Notes under the pieces: model-generated
What the model saw: only the letters and a program-made list of their open reading frames with translations
Database searches by the model: none
What the model was told of the DNA's origin: nothing
Shown here: positions 42,065 to 50,949 of the stretch, one piece after another
Layout of the letters: every line of letters starts with the position of its first letter
Numbering within the stretch: position 1 is the first letter of the stretch
Position numbers and translations under genes: made by a program
DNA from: UKL13-2 sp031431435
Lineage (GTDB): Bacteria; Pseudomonadota; Gammaproteobacteria; Burkholderiales; Usitatibacteraceae
Direction of reading: 5' to 3'
Assembly: GCA_031431435.1 (NCBI GenBank)
Contig: JANPDI010000119.1
Span: 1 to 64,000, forward strand
Length of the DNA stretch: 64,000 nt

Positions 42065-43007
42065 GTTTGTGTCCGTGGTCGTGCTTATGGTCATGGCTGT
42101 GGTCGTGGCCACAATCAGCGTGGTGTTGATGCGCGGGGATGTGATCATGTGCGTATGCCGCAATCTCTTCAATCAAACGCGTGATGTCTTGGTTCAGCAG
42201 CGCAAAATTTTGATTCGTTTCGCGTGTCTCTTCGTCCATATAGAGTCTGCGGTTGACTTCGACTTGCAGAGAGTGTTTGTTGCCGGCGGGGTCGGAATAC
42301 GCACGCACCAGTTCGACACCCTTGTATGGATCGTTGACCTTGACGTTGTATCCCATGTCCTTCAAGGTGATGGCGACAAATGAGGTGAACTCCGAAGAGC
42401 AGGTGGTGCCATCGCGGTCACCCAGTACAAAGTCCGCGCGCGCCACGCCAGGCCCCTCTTCGGAAATAACCGACGAGGTTGCCGGCATCGAATGGCAGTT
42501 GACATGCCACACTGCGCCATAATGTTTATGAATACTGTTCATGGTGTCCCGCAGCGCCTTGTGATAGGGCGCATAACACTTCGCAATGCGCGCCTGCACC
42601 TCTTCGACAGACAGTTTCCGGTCGTAAATTGCCTCGCCGGTGTCGAGCAGCCGCCACACCAATCCGATACCTTTTTCAGTCTTCTTGGTGATGTTGATGG
42701 GGCCCGGCCAGGCCGCGTCGAGCAGCGCCGGATCAATGTCCAGAATCGAACGGTTGGCATCAATATAGCTGCGCGGAAAATGCGCCAACAATAAGGTTGC
42801 ACCCAGCGCCGGGGCTGCTGCATATAACGCGTCGACATGGGTATCTTCCGCCCGCCGCAGACTGCCATGGTCAACCACGTAACCAAAATTTTGTGGGTAG
42901 CGGGTGCCACTGTGTGGCGAGTCAAATATGACGGGCACATCATGGTCGTGGGTCGTTGTGGGCGGCGACAGGGTAAACGCGGTGCTGGGTTGAAGTATGT
43001 TGGACAT
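42054..43007 (-). CDS. N-formylglutamate amidohydrolase family protein with His-rich tail
   Basis: A 317-aa hydrolase of the HutG/NFGase family. Typical motifs are VIFDSPHSGTRYP near the N-terminus, EDTHVDALYAAAPALGA, SYIDANRS, WHVNCHSM and LQVEVNRRLYMDEETRETN. They support hydrolysis of an N-acyl amino-acid amide bond with a metal. The C-terminal 30 residues are a His/Asp-rich tract (HDHSHDHKHDHGHKHDH) that probably binds Zn or Ni; this is not typical of the family. It is co-transcribed with the desuccinylase-like gene and lies behind the peptide ABC importer. Confidence 0.88.
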   Translation of the reverse strand: MSNILQPSTAFTLSPPTTTHDHDVPVIFDSPHSGTRYPQNFGYVVDHGSLRRAEDTHVDALYAAAPALGATLLLAHFPRSYIDANRSILDIDPALLDAAWPGPINITKKTEKGIGLVWRLLDTGEAIYDRKLSVEEVQARIAKCYAPYHKALRDTMNSIHKHYGAVWHVNCHSMPATSSVISEEGPGVARADFVLGDRDGTTCSSEFTSFVAITLKDMGYNVKVNDPYKGVELVRAYSDPAGNKHSLQVEVNRRLYMDEETRETNQNFALLNQDITRLIEEIAAYAHDHIPAHQHHADCGHDHSHDHKHDHGHKHDH

Positions 43008-43032
43008 GGTGACAGCTGCTTTTCGGGTGGAT

Positions 43033-44028
43033 TTATAGATCTGAATTGAGATGGCAGGCGGCAAAACGTAGTGGTGCGATTTGTTTGAGCGGCGGCGCTG
43101 TTTCGACACACCGACTGGTCGAATGCGGGCATCTGGGATGAAAATGGCAGCCGGATGGTGGATCGAGTGGCGATGGAATTTCACCGGTCACCGCGACAAA
43201 ATCCTTCTTTCTTACGGTGAGCGACGGGACCTCTTTCAGCAGCGCTTGTGTGTAGGGATGATTCGGCATTGCAAAGATTTCCGCGGTTGGCCCCTCTTCG
43301 ACCACCCGCCCAAGGTACATGACAACGACGCGGTCAGACACGTGATGGACAACGCCAAGATCGTGGCTGATGAACAGATAGGTCAGGTTCAACTCTTCAC
43401 GAAGCTGGATAAACAGGTTCAGTACCTGCGCCTGGATAGAGACGTCGAGTGCGGCGACAGCCTCGTCACAAACAATGAACGTTGGTTTCACCGCAAGTGC
43501 ACGGGCGATGCCGATGCGTGCGCGCTGGCCGCCGGAAAACTGGTGCGGAAAACGTTTGGCGAGCCCGGCATCAAGCCCGACTGTTTGCATGATGGATGCG
43601 ACGTAACCTGATTTTTCCGATGCCGGGATAATGCCGTGCACGACGGGCGCTTCACCAATAATGTCTTCGACACGAAAGCGCGGGTTCAACGACGCATACG
43701 GATCCTGGAAGATCATTTGACCTTCCAGCTGCATGGCGCGCTTTGCGGCGGCATCCATCTCAACAACCGGTTTGCCCCGCCAGAACTTTTCGCCTGCGCT
43801 GGGTTGGTGCAGACCGACAACAATTCTGCCCAACGTCGACTTGCCGCAGCCCGATTCGCCTACCAGCCCCACCACCTCGCCCTCGCGAACACTGAGGCTG
43901 ACGTCATCAACCGCGTGAACCGTTTCATCCACCAGCTTTGCCCCTAACCGCTTCGCAATCCTGCCCGCCGCATCGAGTTTCTTCTCGAAGCGCTTGGAGA
44001 CGTGTTTGAGTTCAAGTAATGGTGTCAT
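43033..44028 (-). CDS. Oligo/dipeptide ABC transporter ATP-binding protein (DppF type)
   Basis: A 331-aa ATPase. Walker A is GLVGESGCGKSTLGR, the Q-loop is MIFQDPYASLNPR, the signature is FSGGQRARIGIARAL, Walker B is FIVCDEAVAALDVS and the switch is FISHDLGVV. The C-terminal OppD/DppF extension (HPYTQALLKEVPSL...CHFHPRCPHSTSRC) has the cysteines typical of peptide importers. The Walker B/D-loop shows DEAVAALD rather than the usual DEPVSALD, a modest change. It is the last ABC gene of the operon and precedes the two hydrolases by 25 bp. Confidence 0.93.
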   Translation of the reverse strand: MTPLLELKHVSKRFEKKLDAAGRIAKRLGAKLVDETVHAVDDVSLSVREGEVVGLVGESGCGKSTLGRIVVGLHQPSAGEKFWRGKPVVEMDAAAKRAMQLEGQMIFQDPYASLNPRFRVEDIIGEAPVVHGIIPASEKSGYVASIMQTVGLDAGLAKRFPHQFSGGQRARIGIARALAVKPTFIVCDEAVAALDVSIQAQVLNLFIQLREELNLTYLFISHDLGVVHHVSDRVVVMYLGRVVEEGPTAEIFAMPNHPYTQALLKEVPSLTVRKKDFVAVTGEIPSPLDPPSGCHFHPRCPHSTSRCVETAPPLKQIAPLRFAACHLNSDL

Positions 44029-44137
44029 GAGTGTTCCGGGAAAACGTCAAATTCTTTTGTGCGTTCGAATCTAAAGTCGTTTATGGGCGGCTTTTTTCAG
44101 GCAATTCAGGCCCGGGATGCGCGTGGATATTGCACTT

Positions 44138-45121
44138 TCATCTTTCAACTGTCGTTTGAAGACCCACGAATGGATGGTGGCAGCGTACGCGATGAAATGC
44201 ATTATCTGTCAAGGCTGGAATGATTTCGCACGCGGGACTCCGGCTGTCGCAGCGTTCGCGAAATGCACAACCGGCGCCAATGCCCAGCAAGGATGGCGTC
44301 ATGCCGCGAATCTGTTTGAGTGGCTGACCGCGCGGGTTGCACGATGGAACCGAGCACAGCAGACCGCGCGTGTACGGATGTCTCGCCCGATCCAGCACAT
44401 CGGCAACACTGCCATGCTCGACGATCTTCCCGGCGTACATCACGGCGACGTTGTCGGCCAAACCGGCAATCACGGATAGATCATGCGTAATCCAGATCAA
44501 CGCGGTGCCTGTTTCGCGACATAGCTTTTGCATTTCAAACAGGATCTGCCCCTGAATGGTCACATCAAGCGCGGTGGTGGGCTCATCAGCAATGATGACA
44601 TCAGGCTTGTTGAGCAAGGCAATCGCAATGGCGACGCGCTGACGCATTCCGCCGGAGAACTGATGCGGATACGCCGTGAGCCGTTCATCCGGGGATGCGA
44701 TTCCAACTTTGCCGAGGGCATCGCGACAAAGGTCGCGCGCGGCGGAATGGTTCATTTTCCGGTGCGCCGTGATCGCCTCAATCATTTGTGTGTCTATCCG
44801 TAACACAGGATTAAGGGTCATCATCGGGTCTTGGAAAATCATGGCGATGCGGTTGCCCCGCAAGTTTCGCCATTCAGCGTTGTTGTAGGCCGTGACGTCG
44901 ACACCGTTAAGCACAATGCGGCCGCCGACAATTTTTCCGGGCGCATCTACCAGGCCCATCACCGAATATCCGGTCATCGATTTGCCGGAACCGGATTCGC
45001 CGACCAAACCCATCACTTCCCCGCGTCCGACCGAAAATGAAACACCATCGACCGCCTTCACCACACCAGCCTTGGTGAAAAAGTGCGTTTGTAAATTATC
45101 GACTTGTAGGGTTGCGGTCAT
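44138..45121 (-). CDS. Oligo/dipeptide ABC transporter ATP-binding protein (DppD type)
   Basis: A 327-aa ATPase, from ATG 45121 (ATGA overlap with the upstream permease). It has Walker A GLVGESGSGKSMTGY, Q-loop MIFQDPMMTLNPVLR, signature FSGGMRQRVAIAIALL, Walker B VIIADEPTTALDVT and switch WITHDLSVI. The C-terminal DppD extension has HPYTRGLLCSVPS and the cysteine-containing CAFRERCDSRSPAC segment, which in related importers binds an Fe-S cluster. It pairs with the DppF-type ATPase as the two cytoplasmic motor subunits. Confidence 0.94.
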   Translation of the reverse strand: MTATLQVDNLQTHFFTKAGVVKAVDGVSFSVGRGEVMGLVGESGSGKSMTGYSVMGLVDAPGKIVGGRIVLNGVDVTAYNNAEWRNLRGNRIAMIFQDPMMTLNPVLRIDTQMIEAITAHRKMNHSAARDLCRDALGKVGIASPDERLTAYPHQFSGGMRQRVAIAIALLNKPDVIIADEPTTALDVTIQGQILFEMQKLCRETGTALIWITHDLSVIAGLADNVAVMYAGKIVEHGSVADVLDRARHPYTRGLLCSVPSCNPRGQPLKQIRGMTPSLLGIGAGCAFRERCDSRSPACEIIPALTDNAFHRVRCHHPFVGLQTTVER

Positions 45122-46038
45122 TTTTTGAGCCGCGGATTCATGATATCGCGCAACTGGTCGGCGACGAGGTTGATTGACATGATCGTGACCAGCAGCGCCA
45201 ACCCGGGATAGAACGAGATCCAATATTTTCCACTCATCAGGTAAGTGAACCCGTTTGAAATCAACAGTCCCAAGGAAGGCTCGGTAATGGGCATGCCCAG
45301 CCCCAAGAAGGAGAGGGTCGCCTCAAGTGATATCGCATGCGCAACCTGCACGGTTGCGACCACGATCAACGGCGGCAGACAATTCGGCAGCATATGTCGA
45401 AACACAATCCGCGGCTTCGACAGCGCGAGCACGGTTGCCGCTTCGACATATTCCTTTTGCCGCTCCACCAGCGCCGACGCGCGCACCGTGCGGGCGTAGT
45501 ACGCCCATTGGACGGTAATGAGCGCAATGATCACCTTGTCAACACCCTGGCCAAACACGGCAAGCAAAATCAGCGCGATCAAAATTGCCGGAAACGACAG
45601 CTGAATATCAACAATACGCATGATGAGCGTATCAACCCAGCCGCCGAAATAGGCGGCAAGCATGCCGAACACCAGACCAATACTAAGCGCAAACACCGTT
45701 GACAGGACACCAACACCCAGCGAAATCCGCAGTCCGTAAAAAATGCCGGACAACATGTCGCGCCCCTGGTCATCGGTACCGAGGATAAACGTCTTCCCCG
45801 CCATCGATTGTTCCCCGGGCGCCAGCTTGCCGTCCATGATATCGAGTTGCGCCAAATCATATGGATTTTGCGGGGCGATAAAGGGCGCTGCAATCGCAAT
45901 AACGACAACCAGAGCGAGCAACGCGAGACCAACCAGCGCCAATTTTGATTCGGCAAACTCGCTGCAAAAGCGCCGCCATGGCGTTTCAGCTGTTACGTCT
46001 TTATTGATTTCAATGACCGGCAATTTAGTGTCCGCCAT
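45118..46038 (-). CDS. Peptide ABC transporter permease (DppC type)
   Basis: A 306-aa permease with an N-terminal OppC segment (PWRRFCSEFAESKLALVGLALLALVVVIAIAAPFIAP) and about six membrane helices. The EAA loop that docks the ATPase is EYVEAATVLALSKPRIVFRHMLPNCLPPLIV. The periplasmic loop includes FILGTDDQGRDMLSGIFYG, characteristic of DppC. It overlaps the DppB-type gene by 14 nt and the DppD-type gene by 4 nt. Start MADTKLP at 46038 is preferred over an upstream ATG inside dppB. Confidence 0.94.
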   Translation of the reverse strand: MADTKLPVIEINKDVTAETPWRRFCSEFAESKLALVGLALLALVVVIAIAAPFIAPQNPYDLAQLDIMDGKLAPGEQSMAGKTFILGTDDQGRDMLSGIFYGLRISLGVGVLSTVFALSIGLVFGMLAAYFGGWVDTLIMRIVDIQLSFPAILIALILLAVFGQGVDKVIIALITVQWAYYARTVRASALVERQKEYVEAATVLALSKPRIVFRHMLPNCLPPLIVVATVQVAHAISLEATLSFLGLGMPITEPSLGLLISNGFTYLMSGKYWISFYPGLALLVTIMSINLVADQLRDIMNPRLKK

Positions 46039-47011
46039 TTGCGGCGCCCCCCAGCCGGACGCGCGGATCGAGCCATGAATAAACCAGATCAACGATAAAG
46101 TTAATCACGATGAACAGCGAGACGATCACCATCAGGTAAGCAACAATTACCGGACGGTCCAGCTGATTGATCGAGTCAATCAATAGTTTGCCGGTGCCGG
46201 GCCAGGCAAAAATTGATTCGGTGACGATGGCAAATGCAATCACCGAGCCAAACTCGAGTCCGATGATGGTGACAATGGGAATCATGATATTTTTCAGCAC
46301 ATGCACGCCAATGACACGCGATTGCGTCAAGCCTTTGGCGCGGGCAAATTTCACATAGTCCTGCAACACCGTTTCACGCACCTGCGCGCGGGTCAGACGA
46401 ATCAACAGCGACAGTTTGAATAACGCCAGATTCAATGCCGGCAGGAATAAATGCGACATGCCGTCGATACTCAAAAAGCTGACAGGCACGCCAAACAGCA
46501 GGGTGGTTTCGCCGCGCCCGTTTGACGGTAACCAGCCAAGCTGCACGGCAAAAAACATGATGAGCACCAGTCCCACCCAGAATGTTGGCAATGAGAAACC
46601 GACAATCGACAACGCCATGATGCTGCGGCCAACAAATGATTCCGGTTTTAGTCCGGCGACCAACCCAAGCGGGATACCGACCACCACCGCGAACAACATC
46701 GCAAACAGTGCCAGCTCAATCGTGGCCGGCATTTTCGACAGAATCAGTTCCAACGCCGGCACACCAAACACAAATGACTTGCCAAGGTCACCCGTTACCG
46801 CACCCTTGAGAAACACCCAGTACTGTTGGTAAATTGTTTTGTCGAGGCCAAGCGCGACGGTCGCGCGCGCGCGCTCGATCTCATCGGCCTGCGGATTGAC
46901 CAGCAACTCGATTGGATTGCCGATCGCATACACGCCCAAAAAAACGATGAGCGACATCACCACCAACACAAACAGGGATTGGCTTAAACGGCGAAGGAGA
47001 TAGGCAAGCAT
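46025..47011 (-). CDS. Peptide ABC transporter permease (DppB type)
   Basis: A 328-aa permease from ATG 47011. It begins MLAYLLRRLSQSLFVLVVMSLIVFLGVY, typical of DppB/OppB, and has six membrane segments. The EAA loop is DYVKFARAKGLTQSRVIGVHVLKNIMIPIVT. It forms the channel together with the DppC-type subunit. It is the second gene of the operon, 60 bp after the binding-protein gene. A 7-codon upstream extension is not supported by a ribosome-binding site. Confidence 0.94.
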   Translation of the reverse strand: MLAYLLRRLSQSLFVLVVMSLIVFLGVYAIGNPIELLVNPQADEIERARATVALGLDKTIYQQYWVFLKGAVTGDLGKSFVFGVPALELILSKMPATIELALFAMLFAVVVGIPLGLVAGLKPESFVGRSIMALSIVGFSLPTFWVGLVLIMFFAVQLGWLPSNGRGETTLLFGVPVSFLSIDGMSHLFLPALNLALFKLSLLIRLTRAQVRETVLQDYVKFARAKGLTQSRVIGVHVLKNIMIPIVTIIGLEFGSVIAFAIVTESIFAWPGTGKLLIDSINQLDRPVIVAYLMVIVSLFIVINFIVDLVYSWLDPRVRLGGAANGGH

Positions 47012-47070
47012 GCAGGGGCACAAGACCGGCAACGCGTTGCGTCGCGCTGCCGGTCAATTGATTTAATGCG

Positions 47071-48663
47071 CTATTTTGTCGGCTTCAAGCTCATTGCCAG
47101 CGTGTATTGATCTGTGCGGGCAGTGTATTTAAGTCCCTTGACGGTCGCCCATGTTGACACCTCGTAGTGCAATGGAATCAGCCCCACATCGTCCATCACC
47201 ATCTCGGCAGCCTTGACAATGGCCACTTCTCGCTTTTTGTCGTCCATCGTCACCAGTGCCTCGGAAAGGAGCGTGTCAAACGCCGGGTTTGAATAGCGCC
47301 CGCGATTTGTCACACCCATACCCTTGGCCGTGTCAAACGTTGCAAGCAACGAGCGCATGGCGGAGCCCTGCTCGCCGGACTCGGTTCCCCAGCCGAGCAC
47401 CATATAGCCGAACTCGAGCTTGGTCGCGCGCGTGAAATAAACCGCAGAAGGCATGGTTTCAACCTTGGTGTCAATGCCGATACGTGTGTACATCTGGGCG
47501 AGCGCCTGCGCAACCCCGGCGTCGTTAATGTAGCGGTTGTTGGGTCCGTGAATGGTCATGGCAAACCCATTGGGGTACCCGGCTTCGGCGAGCAGTTTTT
47601 TTGCACCATCGACATCGAACTTCATTGGCTTTAATTTTTTGCTGGTGCCATAAAAAATATCCGGCAGCAACTGTGCAGCGGATTGCGCCTTGCCTTCCAT
47701 CACCCGCGACACAATCGCGTCGCGATTGATCGCCATCGACAGCGCCTTTCGCACACGCACGTCACGAAACGGGTTTTTGTCCAACGGTTTACCATCTTTG
47801 GCAAATACGAATGGCGGCGACTTTTCAGTGCTTTGGTTAAGATGCACGTAAATCACACGATTTGAAATCTTGTCGGTCAGACCATATTTCGGGTCCTTGC
47901 CAAGTTTCGCGATATCGGCCGTCGGTACCGTTTCAATCATTTGCACATCGCCGGACAGCAGGGCGGCAACACGCGCCGCCGGATTGGTCAACATTTTGAA
48001 TGTGACCACATCCCATGGTTCTTCGCCGCCCCAATAGCCGTAGTTCGCCTTGAGAACGATGCGCTGATTCGGAATGTATTCCTGAAATTTATAGGGCCCG
48101 GTGCCGATCGCGGCCCTTCCGGCGTTGTAATCTTCCGTTGTGGCTTTTTCGCCGACTTTTTTAGAGACAATCCGCACTGCCGATAAATCAGACGGCAGCA
48201 ATACGTGCGGCGTGGCTGTTTTGAAAATGATCGTGTGCGGATCAACTATCTTGACATCGACGATCGACCGGGTAAATGTGCCAAACGACGACGGACTGTT
48301 TGGAACCGTTGGCGCGCGTTTTATGGTGAACGCAACATCCTCCGCGGTGAAGGCTGATCCGTCATGCCATCGGACGTTTTTTCGCAGCTTGAATTCCCAC
48401 GTGAGGTCGTCTGTTGTCCGCCATGAGGTGGCAAGTCCAGGGGTAAATTTCTGGTTCTCATCGGTTTTCACCAGCGACTCAAAGACATGCCGTAACATGG
48501 CGTTGTTGGGTCCGATGTTATGGTAATGAGGGTCCATCGATGTAATCGCGGCCTGCAAACCGATGGACACGTCACGCGCTTTGGCTTGTGCAAACGCACT
48601 TTGGCTTTGAGTTCCCATCAGGACGGCGGCGACGACGACGGGTGCGGCTAGCGCTCTGAGCAT
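47071..48663 (-). CDS. Periplasmic peptide-binding protein of the ABC importer (SBP_bac_5)
   Basis: A 530-aa solute-binding protein. The signal peptide is MLRALAAPVVVAAVLMGTQSQSAFAQA. The cluster-C fold shows SMDPHYHNIGPNNAMLRHVFESLV, WRTTDDLTWEFKLRKNVRWHDGSAFTAEDVAFT and GTGPYKFQEYIPNQRIVLKANYGYWGG. The ATG at 48663 has GGAG 8 nt upstream. It leads the operon (binding protein, two permeases, two ATPases, two hydrolases), so its ligand is likely a peptide or N-acylated amino acid; the exact ligand is unknown. Confidence 0.94.
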   Translation of the reverse strand: MLRALAAPVVVAAVLMGTQSQSAFAQAKARDVSIGLQAAITSMDPHYHNIGPNNAMLRHVFESLVKTDENQKFTPGLATSWRTTDDLTWEFKLRKNVRWHDGSAFTAEDVAFTIKRAPTVPNSPSSFGTFTRSIVDVKIVDPHTIIFKTATPHVLLPSDLSAVRIVSKKVGEKATTEDYNAGRAAIGTGPYKFQEYIPNQRIVLKANYGYWGGEEPWDVVTFKMLTNPAARVAALLSGDVQMIETVPTADIAKLGKDPKYGLTDKISNRVIYVHLNQSTEKSPPFVFAKDGKPLDKNPFRDVRVRKALSMAINRDAIVSRVMEGKAQSAAQLLPDIFYGTSKKLKPMKFDVDGAKKLLAEAGYPNGFAMTIHGPNNRYINDAGVAQALAQMYTRIGIDTKVETMPSAVYFTRATKLEFGYMVLGWGTESGEQGSAMRSLLATFDTAKGMGVTNRGRYSNPAFDTLLSEALVTMDDKKREVAIVKAAEMVMDDVGLIPLHYEVSTWATVKGLKYTARTDQYTLAMSLKPTK

Positions 48664-48746
48664 ATTGACTCCGGACTGAAATTTAGGTTGGCGACCGTTG
48701 ATAATAGCTGAAACTAGTTGAACCGGCGGGGGTTTGCAGCGTGGGA

Positions 48747-49052
48747 ATGATTGAAAATTTTGAAGCGATGCTGGCTGCCGGCAAAGACACGCCGCTGTTG
48801 CGCTTTTCGCTCGGCAATGCCTACCTGCAGCTGGGGGATCACCCGCATGCAATCGCCCATCTGAGCGCGGCCGTGCAACTCGATACCGGCTATTCGGCGG
48901 CATGGAAACTGTTGGGAAAGGCATATGCGGGAAATGGCGATATTGACGGCGCGATCGCGGCCTACGAAAACGGTCTGACGGCTGCGATAGGCAAAGGGGA
49001 TAAACAGGCGGCCAAGGAAATGTCGGTGTTTCTCAAGCGTCTGGTACGTTGA
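48747..49052 (+). CDS. Small tetratricopeptide-repeat protein
   Basis: A 101-aa protein with two to three TPR helices pairs: PLLRFSLGNAYLQLGDHPHAIAHLSAAVQLDTGYSAAWKLLGKAYAGNGDIDGAIAAYENGLTAA. TPR proteins mediate protein contacts; this one has no other domain. It is divergent from the peptide importer and convergent with aroB. The ATG at 48747 is chosen; a GTG two codons earlier (48741) lies at a better distance from a GGGGG element and cannot be excluded. Confidence 0.85.
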   Translation: MIENFEAMLAAGKDTPLLRFSLGNAYLQLGDHPHAIAHLSAAVQLDTGYSAAWKLLGKAYAGNGDIDGAIAAYENGLTAAIGKGDKQAAKEMSVFLKRLVR

Positions 49053-49129
49053 CGATGCTGACGGAATGGCCGCTCCAAAGCGTCACGCTAATGCGAATGT
49101 GTCAGCCGATAGACGAGTCCAACAAACAG

Positions 49130-50254
49130 TTATTGATTTGTGGCAAGGAAATTGCGAATGGCACGCCGGTCAATGCCGCCGTCAACACGTGACTTGCCTA
49201 GCGCGTCAAGCAGGATCAGGCGGATGACACCGTCTTCATTTTTCTTGTCCCGCGACATATGGTCGAGCATAACCTCCGACCCGATTGGCGGCATTTTCAC
49301 CGGCAGTCCGGCCCGCTCAATCATGGCGATGATGCGGTTACCCGTCGCCGCGTCGATTTGACCCAACGCTAGTGAAAACCTTGTCGCCATTGCCATTCCG
49401 CATCCGACTGCTTCGCCATGCAGCCAGACGCCATAACCCAGCGCCGTCTCAATGGCGTGGCCAAACGTGTGGCCAAAATTCAACAGCGCCCGGCCGCCGT
49501 TGGTTTCGTATTCGTCGGCGGCGACAACCGCCGCCTTGATTTCGCAGGATCGGCGGATGGCGGTAGCAAGCACGCTTGGGTCACGCTGATTCAACAGGTT
49601 GAGATTGGCCTCGATCCAGTCGAAAAATTCCGCGTCCAACGCGACGCCATATTTGATGATCTCCGCCATGCCCGACCGGTATTCGCGTGCCGGCAAAGTT
49701 GCAAGTGTATTGGTATCGATCATCACCATCCGTGGCTGATAGAACGCGCCAATCATATTCTTTCCCAACGGATGGTTGATTGCGGTCTTGCCGCCGACCG
49801 ACGAATCGACCTGTGCCAGCAGGGTTGTCGGCACCTGGATAAACGGCACGCCGCGCTGGTAGGTCGCGGCAGCAAAGCCAACCATATCGCCGATCACCCC
49901 GCCGCCTAACGCAACCAGCAGGGTCTTTCGGTCACAGGCGCGCGCGAGCAAGGCGTCAAAAATGATATTCAACGTATGCCAATCTTTATGCACCTCGCCA
50001 TCGGGTAAATCAATCCGGACCACGTCGGCACCGGCTTTGCTGAGCCGTTGAGCGAGATCGTCGCCATACAAAGGGGAAACCAGCGTGTTTGACACAACCA
50101 CAATGCGTGAGCCGGCAGCCAGCCGCAGAATCGCCGAGACATCACCCAGCAGTCCCGCGCCGATCGCGATGTCATAACTTCGCCCGCCAAGCTGGACTTG
50201 CAGCCTGGCTTCTGCCGCGGGCACCGTGGGATGGCTGGGGTTCGGCTGGTTCAT
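49130..50254 (-). CDS. aroB: 3-dehydroquinate synthase
   Basis: A 374-aa NAD- and zinc-dependent enzyme of the shikimate pathway that converts DAHP to 3-dehydroquinate. Motifs seen are LPDGEVHKDWHTLN, the nucleotide-binding GGGVIGDMVGFAAATYQRG, FIQVPTTLLAQVDSSVGGKTAINHPLGKNMIG and the zinc His pair in LLNFGHTFGHAIE...LHGEAVGCGM. The start overlaps aroK by 4 nt (ATGA). The aroK-aroB order after pilMNOPQ is the classical proteobacterial arrangement. Confidence 0.97.
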   Translation of the reverse strand: MNQPNPSHPTVPAAEARLQVQLGGRSYDIAIGAGLLGDVSAILRLAAGSRIVVVSNTLVSPLYGDDLAQRLSKAGADVVRIDLPDGEVHKDWHTLNIIFDALLARACDRKTLLVALGGGVIGDMVGFAAATYQRGVPFIQVPTTLLAQVDSSVGGKTAINHPLGKNMIGAFYQPRMVMIDTNTLATLPAREYRSGMAEIIKYGVALDAEFFDWIEANLNLLNQRDPSVLATAIRRSCEIKAAVVAADEYETNGGRALLNFGHTFGHAIETALGYGVWLHGEAVGCGMAMATRFSLALGQIDAATGNRIIAMIERAGLPVKMPPIGSEVMLDHMSRDKKNEDGVIRLILLDALGKSRVDGGIDRRAIRNFLATNQ

Positions 50255-50844
50255 GCCTTTTTTACCGAGTTGTGCGTTGTATTTTTGGCCGCCGCCAAAT
50301 CATTACCGGTCGCGGTGACGCGGGCAATTTCATCAGCTAATTCCTGCAAAAACTTCGACCGGTTGGTCTGGTTTGCATTCACCGTAATGTCGGCAATTTC
50401 ATTGTATAGCGGTTCGCGCACAGCCAGCAGGTCGGCAAGCCGTTTGCGCACATCCGTATTTTCCAACAAAGGGCGTTTTTTGCGTTTGCCGGCGTCTTGT
50501 GATGTGCGTTGTACCAGCACATCCAAGTCTGCCTTGAGATAAACAACAAGACCGCGAGACACCAGCGCGTTGCGGTTGTCGCCATTTAAAATCGCACCGC
50601 CGCCGGTGGCCATCACGATTCCGGCCTGACGGGTCAGCTCGGCGATGATTGCCGACTCACGTTGGCGAAAGCCGGCCTCACCCTCGATTTCAAAAATGGT
50701 CGCAATACCAACGCCGTTGCGACTGACAATTTCATCGTCACTGTCGACAAATGGCAACCCGAGCAATTTTGCCAGCGCCTTGCCGACGGTACTTTTTCCG
50801 GCACCGGGCATGCCAATGAGAAAAATATTCTGATGTTGGGACAT
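50251..50844 (-). CDS. aroK: Shikimate kinase
   Basis: A 197-aa NMP-kinase-fold enzyme that phosphorylates shikimate with ATP. It has Walker A IGMPGAGKSTVGKALA, the shikimate-binding DSDDEI and FRQRESAII, and MATGGGAIL; the lid region carries KRKKRPLLEN. The start MSQHQNIFLIG at 50844 lies just before the P-loop as usual. It is coupled to aroB and separated from pilQ by a terminator-like hairpin. Confidence 0.96.
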   Translation of the reverse strand: MSQHQNIFLIGMPGAGKSTVGKALAKLLGLPFVDSDDEIVSRNGVGIATIFEIEGEAGFRQRESAIIAELTRQAGIVMATGGGAILNGDNRNALVSRGLVVYLKADLDVLVQRTSQDAGKRKKRPLLENTDVRKRLADLLAVREPLYNEIADITVNANQTNRSKFLQELADEIARVTATGNDLAAAKNTTHNSVKKA

Positions 50845-50902
50845 ATTGGAAAAGCGATTCTGGCATCCCTCTGGCCGCCAACAGATTTGACCGGAAAATG
50901 AA

Positions 50903-50925
50903 ACGGGGCACCGCAGGTGCCCCGT
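50903..50925 (-). terminator. Terminator after pilQ
   Basis: A perfect 10-bp stem ACGGGGCACC/GGTGCCCCGT with a GCA loop, 25 nt after the pilQ stop. On the minus strand it is followed by TTCATTTTCC, a moderate T-tract. It would separate pilMNOPQ from aroKB at least partly. Confidence 0.75.
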
Positions 50926-50949
50926 CAATTGCAAAGTGCGCGGCGCCCG

